DNA of 64,000 nt from Psychrobacter sp. MF31 (GCF_012847335.1 NZ_JABBDX010000003.1:222238-286237), one strand, 5' to 3'. Counted from the stretch's first letter, positions 26,948-38,030 are shown. Numbers and translations: made by a program. Notes: generated from the sequence alone by a model not told the origin.

Positions 26948-27523
26948 CTATTTAATCAAATTGCTGATCGTTTTAAAGGCAGGGTCTTGGCTTGATCGGC
27001 AAAGCTCAAATAAAATAGTTTCAACGGTAGTAATCACACCACCTGCTCGGCGAATCCGGCGCAGGGCAAGCTTTTTGTCGTAGGCAAATCGCGAGCCGAC
27101 CGCGTCCCCAATGATGACCGGCTGCATACCATTATCGAGTAAATCAAGCGCCGTCTGCAAAATACAAACGTGAGTTTCAACGCCGCAAAGCAAGACGGTG
27201 CTGCGGTTTTGCTGAGCTAAATAATGCCAAGATTCATCGGTATCACAGGCGCTAAAGGTAACTTTTTCAAAGCTTTTGGCGTTGTCAGCCGTCAGCAACT
27301 CACGGATTTCGGGCAAGGTATCGCCAAGACCTTTTTTATATTGCTCGTTAAGCATAATTGGAATATCAAGCGCTTGTAAGCCTTTGACCAAAGTGACGAT
27401 TTTTTTGACGACGGCTTCATGATCGTCGATGTGCGGGGTTAAGCGTTCTTGAACGTCAATCACCATTGCTTGGGTATTTTCGCGGGAAATTCGGTAGGTT
27501 TTGTCAGAAAACATGGTCGACAT
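26948..27523 (-). CDS. Isochorismatase-family cysteine hydrolase
   Basis: 191 aa. The fold shows the catalytic triad of the family: Asp23 in AMVIDVQE, a Lys near 87 in SFEKVTFSAC, and the nucleophile Cys120 in GVETHVCILQTALDLL. This fits YcaC-like hydrolases and nicotinamidase relatives; the natural substrate is unknown for most of them. ATG 27523 is preceded by AAGGAGCGTACT. It stands alone and converges on psd. Confidence 0.85.
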   Translation of the reverse strand: MSTMFSDKTYRISRENTQAMVIDVQERLTPHIDDHEAVVKKIVTLVKGLQALDIPIMLNEQYKKGLGDTLPEIRELLTADNAKSFEKVTFSACDTDESWHYLAQQNRSTVLLCGVETHVCILQTALDLLDNGMQPVIIGDAVGSRFAYDKKLALRRIRRAGGVITTVETILFELCRSSQDPAFKTISNLIK

Positions 27524-27708
27524 AGTACGCTCCTTGTCGGCGGCAAAATTGGTGCGCCAAAATTAGTCATCGTTTCTTGTTATTTTGCCTCTCTTATTTA
27601 GTCATATTTTGTCGACATCGTCAATGAGGATAACTTTCGGTAACAACTTATTTCAGATCATCTATTTTTATTTTATATGTCATAAGTTTGATCCTTACCC
27701 TTTTCCAT

Positions 27709-27739
27709 AAAAAAACCCCTTTTAAAAAAAGAGGTTTTT
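27709..27739 (-). terminator. Terminator after fadBA
   Basis: AAAAACC...GGTTTTT hairpin with an AT-rich extended stem, 45 bp past the fadA stop codon, in the direction of transcription of fadBA. Confidence 0.55.
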
Positions 27740-27783
27740 CTGCATTTATTTAAACTAGTTTTGCTTAAATCATTAAGCTATCG

Positions 27784-29025
<1,242 letters not shown>

Positions 29026-29081
29026 TCAATCCAAGCTTTGCCGCTAAATTTTGAGTTAAAAAAATTTTTATTTAAGGCAAA

Positions 29082-31241
29082 TTAAGCCACTGGATAAAAG
29101 GTTTCGCCGTTGGCTGCCATCTCGCGGATTTTTTGCGGCGCTTCATAAGCTTTGCCCAAATGCGCGTATTTTTCGCAAAGCTCGAGGTAGTTTTTGACGC
29201 CCATTTGATCGATATAGCGGCAAGGACCCCCACGGAACGGCGGGAATCCCACCCCCATAATCATTGCCATATCGGCTTCGGCAGGCGTTGCGACAATATT
29301 GTCTTCAAGGCAGCGAACCGTTTCGTTACAGAACGCTAGCATCATCCGGTCAATGATGGTTTGGTCATCAAACGCTTGTTTATCGCTGTCGGTAGTTGCT
29401 TTTAGCAGCTCATAAGTGGCGTCATCGGCAAGTTTGCTTGGCTTACCGCGCTTGTCGGTTTCATATTTATAAAAGCCCACGCCATTTTTTTGACCCAAGC
29501 GGTTGTTTTCAAACAGTTCTTGAATCGCGCCTTTATAATCCGGCTTCATTCGGTCAGGATAGCCCTCTGCCATGACTTGTGCGCCATGAACGCCGGTATC
29601 AAGACCAACGACGTCAATCAAATACGCAGGTCCCATTGGCCAGCCGAATTTTTCCATAATTTTGTCAACGTGAACAAAGTCCGCGCCTTGTTTGAGCAGC
29701 AAATCAAACGCGCCAAAGTACGGGAACAATACGCGGTTCACTAAAAACCCAGGGCAGTCGTTCACGACAACGGGAACTTTACCCATTTTGGTGGCAAGGG
29801 CAACGGTAGTGGCAACCGCTTCTTCAGAGGATTTTTCACCGCGAATGACTTCAACGAGTGGCATTTTATGAACGGGGTTAAAAAAGTGCATGCCCACAAA
29901 GTTTTCAGGGCGCTGCAAAACTTCGGCTAAATACGTGATGGAAATGGTTGAGGTGTTCGATGCCAAAATGCAGTTGTCTTTCACCAAGCCTTCGACTTCT
30001 TTTAACACCGCGTGTTTGACTTTTGGGTTTTCAACGACCGCTTCAATCACAATGTCGGTATCGCCAAAATCGCCATAATTCAGCGTTGGGCGGATGTGGC
30101 TAAGCGTTTGCCCCATTTGGGTAGCGTTGATTTTACCGCGGTCAACGAGTTTACCAAGCAGTTTACTGGCTTCGTTCATTCCCAAATCAAGCTGCTCAGC
30201 TTTGATGTCTTTCATGATAATCGGCAAGCCTTTGCTCGCCGCTTGATAGGCAATGCCGCCGCCCATGATTCCCGCGCCTAAAACGGCCGCTTCGTTAATG
30301 TCATGAGCTTGCTTGCTGTGTTTTTTAGCCAATTTTTTAACCAGTTGGTCATTTAAAAATAAGCCAACCAAGCTTTCGGCTTGTGGGGTTTTCGCGGCTT
30401 TGGCAAATCCTGCGGCTTCAACGGCAATGGCTTTATCACGTGGCAGGTTGACGTGCTTTTCCATCGCTTCTATTGCTAAGGCAGGCGCAGGGTATTGTTT
30501 TGGATTGGCTTTAGCAAAAATCATGCCTTTAGCACTATTAAATGCCATGGCTTGCTCAAGCGGATTGAGTTTCACTGGATTGATTTTTTCATCGTGGCGC
30601 GATTGCCAATCAAGCTCGCCTGAGATGCATTTTTTGACCAAATCAATGGCGGCATCTTGCAAGTCATCATTTGGAACGGTGGCGTCAACCAAGCCAAGCT
30701 TTAACGCATCTAGCGGCTTTTTGGGCGTTCCAGTGGCAATGAGTTCAAGCGCGTTATCAATGCCAATCAGTCGCGTGGTGCGAACCGTTCCGCCAAAGCC
30801 GGGGAAAATCCCAAGCTGAGTCTCCGGCAGTCCAATGATTGCCTTGTCGCCCATCACGCGGTAATCACAAACAAGGGTCATTTCACAACCGCCGCCAAGC
30901 GCTGCGCCATTAATCGCGGCAACTTTTGGAAACGGCAAATCTTCAAAGCGGTTAAAGCTGTCATTGATTGCAATCAGCCAGTTTTTAATATCGTCTTCTG
31001 GCTGCTTAAATGAGGCGACAAATTCGGTAATGTCCGCGCCTGCGATAAACACGCTTTTTCCTGAGGTGACAATCAGCCCTTTGACCGCATCACTTTTTTC
31101 AAGGGCGCTGACCGCCTCGCTAAATTGCTTATTGGTCTCTTTATCAAACTTATTGACGCTCTCGCCTTGTGCGTCGTAATGCATGTTGGCAATGCCATCC
31201 TCCAGCATGCTGACGGTGATGCGGTTTCCTTGATAAATCAT
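29082..31241 (-). CDS. fadB: Fatty acid oxidation complex alpha subunit
   Basis: Multifunctional enzyme: enoyl-CoA hydratase/isomerase plus 3-hydroxyacyl-CoA dehydrogenase. The N-terminal crotonase domain has [10 protein letters not shown] and [14 protein letters not shown] with [15 protein letters not shown]. The middle Rossmann domain starts at [18 protein letters not shown] (NAD binding), with [17 protein letters not shown] carrying the catalytic His. Two C-terminal 3HCDH domains follow ([29 protein letters not shown]). 719 aa from ATG 31241, preceded by AAGGAGCCGGAC. First gene of fadBA; a PsrA-like palindrome lies 84 bp upstream. Confidence 0.96.
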   Translation of the reverse strand: MIYQGNRITVSMLEDGIANMHYDAQGESVNKFDKETNKQFSEAVSALEKSDAVKGLIVTSGKSVFIAGADITEFVASFKQPEDDIKNWLIAINDSFNRFEDLPFPKVAAINGAALGGGCEMTLVCDYRVMGDKAIIGLPETQLGIFPGFGGTVRTTRLIGIDNALELIATGTPKKPLDALKLGLVDATVPNDDLQDAAIDLVKKCISGELDWQSRHDEKINPVKLNPLEQAMAFNSAKGMIFAKANPKQYPAPALAIEAMEKHVNLPRDKAIAVEAAGFAKAAKTPQAESLVGLFLNDQLVKKLAKKHSKQAHDINEAAVLGAGIMGGGIAYQAASKGLPIIMKDIKAEQLDLGMNEASKLLGKLVDRGKINATQMGQTLSHIRPTLNYGDFGDTDIVIEAVVENPKVKHAVLKEVEGLVKDNCILASNTSTISITYLAEVLQRPENFVGMHFFNPVHKMPLVEVIRGEKSSEEAVATTVALATKMGKVPVVVNDCPGFLVNRVLFPYFGAFDLLLKQGADFVHVDKIMEKFGWPMGPAYLIDVVGLDTGVHGAQVMAEGYPDRMKPDYKGAIQELFENNRLGQKNGVGFYKYETDKRGKPSKLADDATYELLKATTDSDKQAFDDQTIIDRMMLAFCNETVRCLEDNIVATPAEADMAMIMGVGFPPFRGGPCRYIDQMGVKNYLELCEKYAHLGKAYEAPQKIREMAANGETFYPVA

Positions 31242-31669
31242 GTCCGGCTCCTTGATTTTTAAAATTTTTATAAAAGATAATGTGATTAAATCTTGACCGC
31301 TAAGCAACAATTAACGCCAATTACCAAACGGTTTTGCGCAATTAGTGTAGAAGATTGCGCTGCCTGCTGTCATAAGCCAATCCAAACTCATAAGTCATGA
31401 CTGAATAGTCATTTTCTGAAAAAGTTAATTTGTGGCAAAAAAGCAAAATTTTGCTCAGCAATTATCAAATCATAATCAACGCATAAGTTAAACCGCCAAT
31501 ACGTAACCAAATCCTAAGGCGTATTAATGAGCGCCCAAAATCACCGAGAAACAACCGATTGTCACGCGCCATAAACCAAGCTGAGCCTTGCCGCGCGCTA
31601 TCATGCTACAATTAACGGTGATAAGTTATGACCTATTTTTAAGCTTTTATTTGTAAGGTTGACCCCTTT
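31242..31669. other. Divergent intergenic region fadB / ispA
   Basis: 428 bp without a gene. It contains a CAAAC-G-GTTTTG partial palindrome (31325-31336) facing fadB. Elsewhere it is AT-rich with no other strong signal. Confidence 0.5.
31325..31336. promoter_or_regulatory. Candidate fatty-acid regulator operator upstream of fadB
   Basis: CAAACGGTTTTG is close to the PsrA-type half-sites CAAAC and GTTTG known from Pseudomonas fad and rpoS promoters, but with a 1-bp spacer and one inserted T. Position 84 bp before fadB suits a repressor site. Confidence 0.3.
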
Positions 31670-32710
31670 ATGAGCGCTTTAGCTGCCCCGCGATTTGCCC
31701 CGTTCACCTCATTTTTAGACTTTCAACGTCAGCTGCAACTGCAAATTGCGGCGGATTTGGACGCCCTTTTTGCCGCCACTGACTTGCCAAGACCGCTAAT
31801 TGACGCTTGCCGCTACGTGATGAGCAACCAAGGTAAATTGGTGCGACCGCTTTTAGTTGCCGCCGCTTTTGTCAGCACCAGTCACGAGGACAGCTTTGAT
31901 GCGCCAACCCTTAGCGCTGACCAAGCAGAGGACAAAAATGATGCTGAAACTGAGCTATTAAACCAAGTCAATGCACAGTTAGAAGTGCAAAGCCACTTTG
32001 ATATGTGCCGCCGCGCAGCCCTTGCCGTTGAGCTGCTCCACACCTACTCTCTTGTTCATGACGACTTGCCGTGTATGGACGATGACGCATTGCGCCGTGG
32101 TCAGCCGACCGCTCATGTCGCGTTTGACGAGGCAACGGCGCTGCTGGCAGGCGATGTGCTGCAAACGCTTGCTTTTGAAGTGTTGACCATTAAGCTGCCC
32201 AATTTTGCGCCGTTTAATCCGGTGATAGCGGGCGAGCTTTTAGCCGTTTTTGCCCCGCGAGCGCGGCGAATGGTGGCAGGTCAAATGCTGGATTTAAATG
32301 CCGAAGCCAAAGCGAATATCAGCCAAAACGAGCTTGAAGCCATCCATTGCGACAAAACCGGCGCACTTATTGAAGCTGCCATGCTCATGGGCGCGATTTG
32401 TGGAAACGCCACCGCCCCTGAACGAATCGCCCTGCAAGATTGCGCTCAACATATCGGGCTTGCCTTTCAAGTCCAAGATGACATTTTGGACGTCACCATG
32501 AGCACCGACGCGCTTGGCAAACCTGCCGGAAGCGATGAAAAACTGGACAAATCCACTTACGTAAAACTCATGGGAATTGAGGCGGCAAGCCATTACGCGC
32601 AAAGCCTATTTGACCAAGGTCGCCAAGCCATTACCACCACTTTAAAAGACAATCCCAATCATAAAGCGCTGCTTGAACTTATCGATTGGCTTTGGGCGCG
32701 GCAAAAATAA
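31670..32710 (+). CDS. ispA: Farnesyl diphosphate synthase (polyprenyl synthetase)
   Basis: Condenses IPP with DMAPP/GPP. The first aspartate-rich motif DDLPCMDDDALRRG is at 131-144; residues just before it (ELLHTYSLVH) match short-chain FPP synthases of the IspA type. The second motif DDILD lies in AFQVQDDILDVT. The C-terminus is normal. At 346 aa it is about 45 longer than E. coli IspA (299 aa). The extra length is an acidic, low-complexity insertion at about 70-112, between the LVRPLLV helix and the substrate-binding helix. ATG 31670 with AAGG upstream. Confidence 0.92.
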   Translation: MSALAAPRFAPFTSFLDFQRQLQLQIAADLDALFAATDLPRPLIDACRYVMSNQGKLVRPLLVAAAFVSTSHEDSFDAPTLSADQAEDKNDAETELLNQVNAQLEVQSHFDMCRRAALAVELLHTYSLVHDDLPCMDDDALRRGQPTAHVAFDEATALLAGDVLQTLAFEVLTIKLPNFAPFNPVIAGELLAVFAPRARRMVAGQMLDLNAEAKANISQNELEAIHCDKTGALIEAAMLMGAICGNATAPERIALQDCAQHIGLAFQVQDDILDVTMSTDALGKPAGSDEKLDKSTYVKLMGIEAASHYAQSLFDQGRQAITTTLKDNPNHKALLELIDWLWARQK

Positions 32711-32803
32711 GTAGTAAGCTAATTTTGAAAGTAAGTTTTGAAAGCTATTAAAAAAAGAATCATAAAAAACTAACGTGGAATAAGAAAAAACCAAGGATGA
32801 GCC

Positions 32804-33622
32804 ATGACCGACAATCAAAATCCCACCGTTTATCTTGGCACGGGCGGCTACAGCGACACCGATTTATTAGGAACGCTGTATCCGACCGGAACGAAAAAAA
32901 CGGACTTTTTAAAAGAGTACGCCAAGCATTACGGCGCGGTTGAAGTGAACAGCACCTTTTACGCGCCCATCGGTCAAAAAGCCTTTGCTGGAATGATTGA
33001 CAAAGCGCATAACCAAGCCGGAAGTCAGCTTAAATTTGCCGTAAAACTGCACCAAGATTTCACCCACGCCCGCAAAGGTACAGCAGCGCACGCCGAAGCT
33101 TTTTTAAAGGCGCTTTCGCCGCTTGTGGACGCCGATGCCTTAGCGCCGCTACTTTTACAGTTTCCGCACGGCTTTGACCGCAACCAAGCCAACCGCTTGT
33201 ATCTGAGCGAGCTGGTAAGCTGGTTTTCAGGCTATCCGCTCGCCATTGAGTTTCGTCATAACAGTTGGCACACGCCGCAAGTGGTGGACAGCTTTGTCAA
33301 GCAAGGGCTGATTTGGTGCAGTGTGGATTATCCTGACGTATCAGGGCTGCCGCCCTCACGGCTGATTTTCACCAGCCGGACGGGCTATTTGCGGATGCAT
33401 GGCAACAATCTAAACTGGTGGGATGCCATGAGCGCGAGCGATCGCCACGACTATCGCTACACCGAGGCAGAAATGCAGGACTGGGCGCAAGCGATTGACA
33501 ATCAGCGGCAGCACTTTGATACGCTTTTCGTGTTTTTTCAAAATACGGTGAACGCGCATTCGTATTATAATATTAAGATGCTCAAAGCAGCGCTTGAGGG
33601 GTTAGAATTTAACGTACTTTAG
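32804..33622 (+). CDS. DUF72 (YecE-type) protein
   Basis: 272 aa TIM-barrel-like protein of the DUF72 family. Family hallmarks: LGTGGYSDTDLLGTLYP at the N-terminus, VEVNSTFYAP, FAVKLHQDFTHAR, LLLQFPHGF, IEFRHNSWH, and GYLRMHGNN (YxRxHG). A C-terminal VFFQNTVNAHSYYNIKML also fits. The biochemical function is not established. ATG 32804 follows CCAAGGATGAGCC. It lies 93 bp after ispA on the same strand and may be read from its transcript. Confidence 0.88.
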   Translation: MTDNQNPTVYLGTGGYSDTDLLGTLYPTGTKKTDFLKEYAKHYGAVEVNSTFYAPIGQKAFAGMIDKAHNQAGSQLKFAVKLHQDFTHARKGTAAHAEAFLKALSPLVDADALAPLLLQFPHGFDRNQANRLYLSELVSWFSGYPLAIEFRHNSWHTPQVVDSFVKQGLIWCSVDYPDVSGLPPSRLIFTSRTGYLRMHGNNLNWWDAMSASDRHDYRYTEAEMQDWAQAIDNQRQHFDTLFVFFQNTVNAHSYYNIKMLKAALEGLEFNVL

Positions 33623-33669
33623 TGCTAGGTTATTGTTGATAGCTATATACATATAGGATAGAAGAACCT

Positions 33670-34707
33670 ATGAAAGTCTTTAAATATAGAGGTGGAAATG
33701 ACTATATCTTTAAGAGAGATTTAGAATCTATTGAAAATAATACTTTTTGGGCACCAACTAGAGAAGTATTAAATGACCCGTGTGAGGGTTTGGTGTCATC
33801 AGAGACTCTTTTAAATCAAATCAACTTAATGAAAAATATCATAGGAAAAAATAATAAAGCAATCAATAACTCTTCTAGCTCCTTTGAACAAGATCTTGAA
33901 AGACTTATTAATATGAAAGATTCAGTGGGAATTTACTCCCTTAGCAAAAACTGCACTGATGAACTATTATGGGCACATTATGCAGATAATCATCAAGGCT
34001 TTTGTATTGAATATGACTTAGAAACTTTGATTTCTTTTCAACGTAATTATTACTATAAGTTTGATATAGAATATAGCAGTTTTCCACCAAAACTAAATCT
34101 TAATGACATAATTAAAAGCGAAGAAAATATTAGATTTATTAGAAAGCTAATTGGTTTTAAGTCTATAAGGTGGGCTTACGAGCAAGAAGTAAGGCTAATT
34201 ACACCTAAATCTGGGTTACAGGATTATGACTATAGAGCATTAAAGGCTATTTATTTTGGTATAAGAATGCCAAAAGAACGCAAACTAAAAGTAATGAAAA
34301 GGCTCTGTGGGAGAGGTATCAAATATTATAATATTAAATTTAAAAATAATTCTTATAAATTTACTTTTGAACCAATTGAAGACTCATACCCAACAGATAA
34401 AAAATATATGTATTCGATAGCGCCTATAGATGAATATGCAATTGACCCGCATAATTTAGATAAAAAATGGGTCAAATTTTCTTCATATCTTTATAAAATG
34501 GCTGAAATTACGAGACGCGAACCATACTGTAATATTGTTAGACATGTTGACGTGAGCGTCAATAAGAGTAAGCTGGGTAAACCAGTATTTTTTGGTCAAT
34601 ACGAAATATCTAATTTTAGATATGAAAATTTATATCTTACACTAGAAGAAATTGATGAAAGATACTCGCATATTCATGACTTAGATGTTAATTTCGAAAA
34701 TACATAA
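33670..34707 (+). CDS. DUF2971 domain protein, AT-rich, probably acquired
   Basis: 345 aa. The family signature is plain: SLSKNCTDELLWAHYADNH followed by QGFCIEYD, and then WAYEQEVRLI near residue 170, typical of DUF2971. A C-terminal part (about 240-345, YPTDKKYMYSIAPIDEYA and onward) goes beyond the core domain and is not recognised. The gene is strikingly AT-rich with AGA, ATA and AAT codons, unlike ispA, DUF72 and sodB around it, which points to horizontal transfer. DUF2971 has no settled function; it turns up in accessory and defence-like settings, so phage defence is only a guess. ATG 33670; AGGATAGAAG upstream. Confidence 0.8.
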   Translation: MKVFKYRGGNDYIFKRDLESIENNTFWAPTREVLNDPCEGLVSSETLLNQINLMKNIIGKNNKAINNSSSSFEQDLERLINMKDSVGIYSLSKNCTDELLWAHYADNHQGFCIEYDLETLISFQRNYYYKFDIEYSSFPPKLNLNDIIKSEENIRFIRKLIGFKSIRWAYEQEVRLITPKSGLQDYDYRALKAIYFGIRMPKERKLKVMKRLCGRGIKYYNIKFKNNSYKFTFEPIEDSYPTDKKYMYSIAPIDEYAIDPHNLDKKWVKFSSYLYKMAEITRREPYCNIVRHVDVSVNKSKLGKPVFFGQYEISNFRYENLYLTLEEIDERYSHIHDLDVNFENT

Positions 34708-34772
34708 CAACTGCTTATAAAGATTTTAAATATTTAATGTACTAGATAAAGTATTGATATCAATCAAAACCA

Positions 34773-34801
34773 AAAAAAAGACGCCTCTCAGCGTCTTTTT
34801 T
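34773..34801. terminator. Bidirectional terminator, DUF2971 gene / sodB
   Basis: AGACGC-CTCTCA-GCGTCT hairpin with A run before and T run after, between converging genes. Confidence 0.9.
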
Positions 34802-34824
34802 AAATCAATGACAAAGCTTAAAGA

Positions 34825-35454
34825 TTACTCTTCAACGCCTGCGTCTTGACCTTTGTATTTTGCGTTCGCGTAGTCCCAGTTCACAAGCTTATCAAGGAAC
34901 GTGTCCACATAGTCAGGGCGACGGTTGCGATAGTCGATATAGTATGCGTGTTCCCAAACGTCACAAGTCAATACGGCAACTTTACCATGCGCCATTGGGG
35001 TGTCAGCGTTAGCAGTTTTCATGATAGACAATTTGCCGCCTTCAGTGTCAGCCGCAAGCCAAGCCCAACCTGAACCAAACTGAGAAACCGCTGCGGTTTT
35101 GAACTCATCGCGGAATTTGTCGTAGCTGCCAAAGGCTTCTTCGATTTTGCCTTTTAAGTCGCCTGTAGGCTCGCCGCCGCCGTTGTTTGGCGTCATGCAG
35201 TTCCAATAAAACGTGTGGTTCCAAACTTGAGCGGCTTGGTTAAAGATGTTTTGGGTGCTGTCATCTTTTGCGGTAGCTTTGATGATTTCAGGCAACGTTT
35301 TGCCTTCAAGACCTGATCCTGGAAGCAATTCGTTCAATTTGTTCACATAAGCAGCGTGGTGCTTGTCGTGATGATATTCAAGCGTCTCAGCGCTGATGTT
35401 TGGCTCTAAAGCGTCCTTGGCGTAAGGCAAATCTGGCAGTTTAATCTGTGACAT
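34825..35454 (-). CDS. sodB: Superoxide dismutase, Fe type
   Basis: Dismutates superoxide in the cytoplasm. 209 aa. Metal ligands: His28 in YHHDKHHAAYV, His80 in QVWNHTFYW, and Asp/His in DVWEHAYYIDYRN. FNQAAQVWNHTFYWNCM and FGSGWAWL fit iron-type rather than manganese-type enzymes. Codon use is that of a highly expressed gene. ATG 35454 with AAAGGATATAATAAT upstream. A possible promoter with a palindrome at its -35 region lies about 230 bp upstream, which would give a long leader. Confidence 0.95.
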   Translation of the reverse strand: MSQIKLPDLPYAKDALEPNISAETLEYHHDKHHAAYVNKLNELLPGSGLEGKTLPEIIKATAKDDSTQNIFNQAAQVWNHTFYWNCMTPNNGGGEPTGDLKGKIEEAFGSYDKFRDEFKTAAVSQFGSGWAWLAADTEGGKLSIMKTANADTPMAHGKVAVLTCDVWEHAYYIDYRNRRPDYVDTFLDKLVNWDYANAKYKGQDAGVEE

Positions 35455-35798
35455 ATTATTATATCCTTTGCTGGTTTAGCCGATTGAATTGCAAAGTGCA
35501 ATCCTCACCGCAGCAACCTTTTTATGACCGTAGTGCATCAAAATTTGCTGGGCTAAAGTGGCTGGGGTTTTGAGAAATAGCGGGTGATCATCCCGTAGCG
35601 ATTTTGGTCATCCGTTGAAGTTAACGATATTTAACTTTTTATTGATAACCAATAAGCACTCGTTCACTATAAGCTTGCAGCATATTATAGCAAATACTCC
35701 CCTATCATATCCGTTACGGTATGTTATAGCCAGTATTTATGACGAAAATCCGATTTTTTACCCCCTTATTTTTGACCCCAATTATTTTGAGATAAGTT
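35455..35798. other. Divergent intergenic region sodB / rdgB
   Basis: 344 bp. Near sodB it is moderately GC-rich leader sequence; towards rdgB it is AT-rich and holds the palindrome and extended -10 listed separately. Confidence 0.5.
35684..35723 (-). promoter_or_regulatory. Candidate sodB promoter with palindromic operator
   Basis: Minus strand has TGCTATAAT (extended -10, TATAAT at 35684-35689). Upstream of it, covering the -35 position, is the imperfect palindrome CATACCGT-A-ACGGATATG (35706-35723). No ordinary -35 hexamer is present, which suits a promoter helped or blocked by a regulator. The start codon is about 230 bp away, so the leader would be long. Confidence 0.4.
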
Positions 35799-36461
35799 AT
35801 GAGTTTAATCACCAGCGAAAAGCATCGTATTCAAAAAGCCCACCCTGATACCACGCAATGGGTGCTTGCCAGCAACAATAACGGCAAGTTAAAGGAGTTT
35901 CAGCGCTTATTTGCAGCAGCCAACCTAAACGTTGAGATCATCCCGCAAGGCAAGCTTGGCATTAGTGATGCCATCGAGGACGGACTAAGCTTTGTTGAAA
36001 ATGCCATTATCAAAGCCCGTCACGCCAGCCGTGAAAGTGGACTTCCCGCCATTGCCGACGACTCGGGGCTTTGCGTTCCCGTATTAGGAAATGCACCGGG
36101 GATTTATTCGGCGCGATTTGCAGGCGAGCACGGTAATGACGCCAAAAACAACGCCAAATTGCTTGATGAGCTTGCCCCACTTCGCAAGCAAACTGATACC
36201 CCTATTAAAGGTATGTTTGTTTGCGTATTAGCCATGGTTCAACACGCCGACGATCCACTACCGATTATCGCCGAAGGGCTTTGGCAGGGGGAAATTTTGG
36301 ATGCGCCTTTTGGCAAGGGCGGCTTTGGTTATGACCCACTGTTTTGGTTGCCAGGCTTACAGCAAAGCGCGGCAAGCCTTAGCATGGCGGACAAAAACCA
36401 AATCAGCCATCGCGGTCAAGCGATTGCACGATTGCTTGAGCAACTAAATTCGCGAGTTTAA
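35799..36461 (+). CDS. rdgB: XTP/dITP diphosphatase (HAM1/RdgB)
   Basis: House-cleaning enzyme that hydrolyses non-canonical purine triphosphates (dITP, XTP) and keeps them out of DNA. Motifs: LASNNNGKLKEFQRL (substrate-binding SNNxxKxxE), FVENAIIKARHA, ADDSGLCVPVLGNAPGIYSA with the catalytic Asp, GFGYDPLFW and MADKNQISHRGQA. 220 aa, with about 20 extra residues at the N-terminus before VLASNNN. ATG 35799. It is monocistronic as far as seen. Confidence 0.94.
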   Translation: MSLITSEKHRIQKAHPDTTQWVLASNNNGKLKEFQRLFAAANLNVEIIPQGKLGISDAIEDGLSFVENAIIKARHASRESGLPAIADDSGLCVPVLGNAPGIYSARFAGEHGNDAKNNAKLLDELAPLRKQTDTPIKGMFVCVLAMVQHADDPLPIIAEGLWQGEILDAPFGKGGFGYDPLFWLPGLQQSAASLSMADKNQISHRGQAIARLLEQLNSRV

Positions 36462-36510
36462 GCGCTTCCTTTTAAGCATCAGCCTACGCGCAATTTTGCA
36501 GGGATTAGTT

Positions 36511-36539
36511 TTTACTTTGATTAGTAGATAGATTATACT
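36511..36539 (+). promoter_or_regulatory. Candidate sigma-70 promoter for tig
   Basis: TTTACT (36511-36516), 17 bp spacer, TATACT (36534-36539); ends about 108 bp before the tig ATG. Confidence 0.5.
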
Positions 36540-36647
36540 GACCTACTTTTAAATTTTTATTACGATACGGGTTTTCTTACCCCAAATTTACCATCCCAAA
36601 ACTGGCATCCGCGAATGCCAACCATTGATATGAAAGGTGCAACCAAC

Positions 36648-37982
36648 ATGGCAACAGATTTACAAGTGACGACCAACAAGCTGAATAATAAAGAAACTCA
36701 GCTGACCGTTAAAGTCCCTGTCGAAAAAATCCAAAAACAAGTGGAAAGCCGCATCAGCCAAGTGGCAAAAACGGCAAAAATCGACGGTTTTCGTAAAGGC
36801 AAAGTGCCCATGTCGCACATCCGCGCTCAATATGGCGCTGGCATCCAGCAAGAAGTCATTAATGACGTGATCCGCGACACCGTTTTTGAAGCCATCAAAG
36901 AAGAAGACATCCGCGCCGTTGGCATGCCAAATATCGATGATGTGAAACTTGAAGACGACTTTTTGGTGTATCAAGCCACCGTTGAAATCTTCCCAGAAAT
37001 CGACGTTCAAGGCGTCAGCGACATCGAAGTTGAGCGTCAAAGCGCTAAGGTGAGCGACGAAGACGTGGACACCATGATTGAAAATCTTCAAAAGCAGCGT
37101 CAAGAGTTTGCTGAAAAAGACGGCGCGGCGGATGAAGGCGACCAAGTCATTTTTGACTTTGAAGGCTCAATCGACGGCGAAAAATTTGAAGGCGGCAGCG
37201 CGGAAGACTTCAAACTTGTCCTTGGTAGCAATCAGATGATCCCAGGATTTGAAGATGGCATCAAAGGCATGAAAGCCGGCGATGAAAAAACCATCGATGT
37301 GACCTTCCCTGAAGATTACCAAGCAGAAAACTTAGCGGGCAAACAAGCGCAATTTAAAATCAACGTGAAAAAAGTTGAAGCCTCAAAATTGCCAGAAATC
37401 AACGATGAGTTTTTAGAACTGTTTGGCGTAAAAGAGGGCGGCGTTGACAAACTCAAAGCCGACGTTCGCAAAAACATGGAACGCGAAATCAAAAACGCTG
37501 CTCGCAACCAAGTTAAGCAAGCCGCATTTGACGCATTGCTTGAAAAAAATGAATTTGATGTTCCAAGCGCGATGCTTGAGCAAGAAATCGACCGTCAACG
37601 CAACATGATGATGCAGCGTTTTGCCCAGCAATTTGGTGCTGCTGCCGACAGCTTTAACAAAGACATGCTACCAAACGAGCTGTTTGAAGATCAAGCCCTT
37701 CGCGCCGCTCGCCTTGGCATTATTGTCGCGCGCCTTATCGATACCAACAACTTTGAAGTGGATCAAGACCGCGTTGAAGCCTTCATCAAAGAAGCCGCTG
37801 AAAACTACGAAGACCCAGAAGAAGTCATCGAATATTACACCAATGACAAGCAGCAACGCGCGAACATTGAGTCAGTCGTATTAGAAGACCAAGTGGTTGA
37901 TTATTTGATTGCTCAAGGCAAAGTCACTGACAAAGAAGTCAGCTACCAAGACCTGCTTGCCGCTCAACAGCAAGCCATGTAA
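36648..37982 (+). CDS. tig: Trigger factor
   Basis: Ribosome-bound chaperone and peptidyl-prolyl isomerase. The N-terminal ribosome-docking domain has the signature GFRKGKVPM near residue 45. A FKBP-type PPIase domain follows (about 155-245, with [20 protein letters not shown]). The C-terminal helical substrate-binding domain has [15 protein letters not shown]. 444 aa. ATG 36648 ([12 protein letters not shown]) is preceded by AAAGGTGCAACCAAC; the longer frame from 36615 is not needed. Followed by a terminator, then clpP and clpX. Confidence 0.96.
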   Translation: MATDLQVTTNKLNNKETQLTVKVPVEKIQKQVESRISQVAKTAKIDGFRKGKVPMSHIRAQYGAGIQQEVINDVIRDTVFEAIKEEDIRAVGMPNIDDVKLEDDFLVYQATVEIFPEIDVQGVSDIEVERQSAKVSDEDVDTMIENLQKQRQEFAEKDGAADEGDQVIFDFEGSIDGEKFEGGSAEDFKLVLGSNQMIPGFEDGIKGMKAGDEKTIDVTFPEDYQAENLAGKQAQFKINVKKVEASKLPEINDEFLELFGVKEGGVDKLKADVRKNMEREIKNAARNQVKQAAFDALLEKNEFDVPSAMLEQEIDRQRNMMMQRFAQQFGAAADSFNKDMLPNELFEDQALRAARLGIIVARLIDTNNFEVDQDRVEAFIKEAAENYEDPEEVIEYYTNDKQQRANIESVVLEDQVVDYLIAQGKVTDKEVSYQDLLAAQQQAM

Positions 37983-37996
37983 TCAAAGCTGGTTTT

Positions 37997-38030
37997 AAAA
38001 AATGCCCTAACAACTCGTTGGGGCATTTTT
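37997..38030 (+). terminator. Terminator after tig
   Basis: AAAAATGCCC / GGGCATTTTT arms, extended by a TAAC/GTTG inner stem and followed by T. It should partly separate tig from clpP. Confidence 0.85.

Noticed and set aside
30313-30819. 168-codon plus-strand frame inside fadB
   Set aside because: Antisense shadow of the crotonase-domain codons; no ribosome site and no recognisable motif.
36660-37145. 161-codon minus-strand frame inside tig
   Set aside because: Shadow frame, Phe/Val-rich from reverse Glu/Lys codons of trigger factor.
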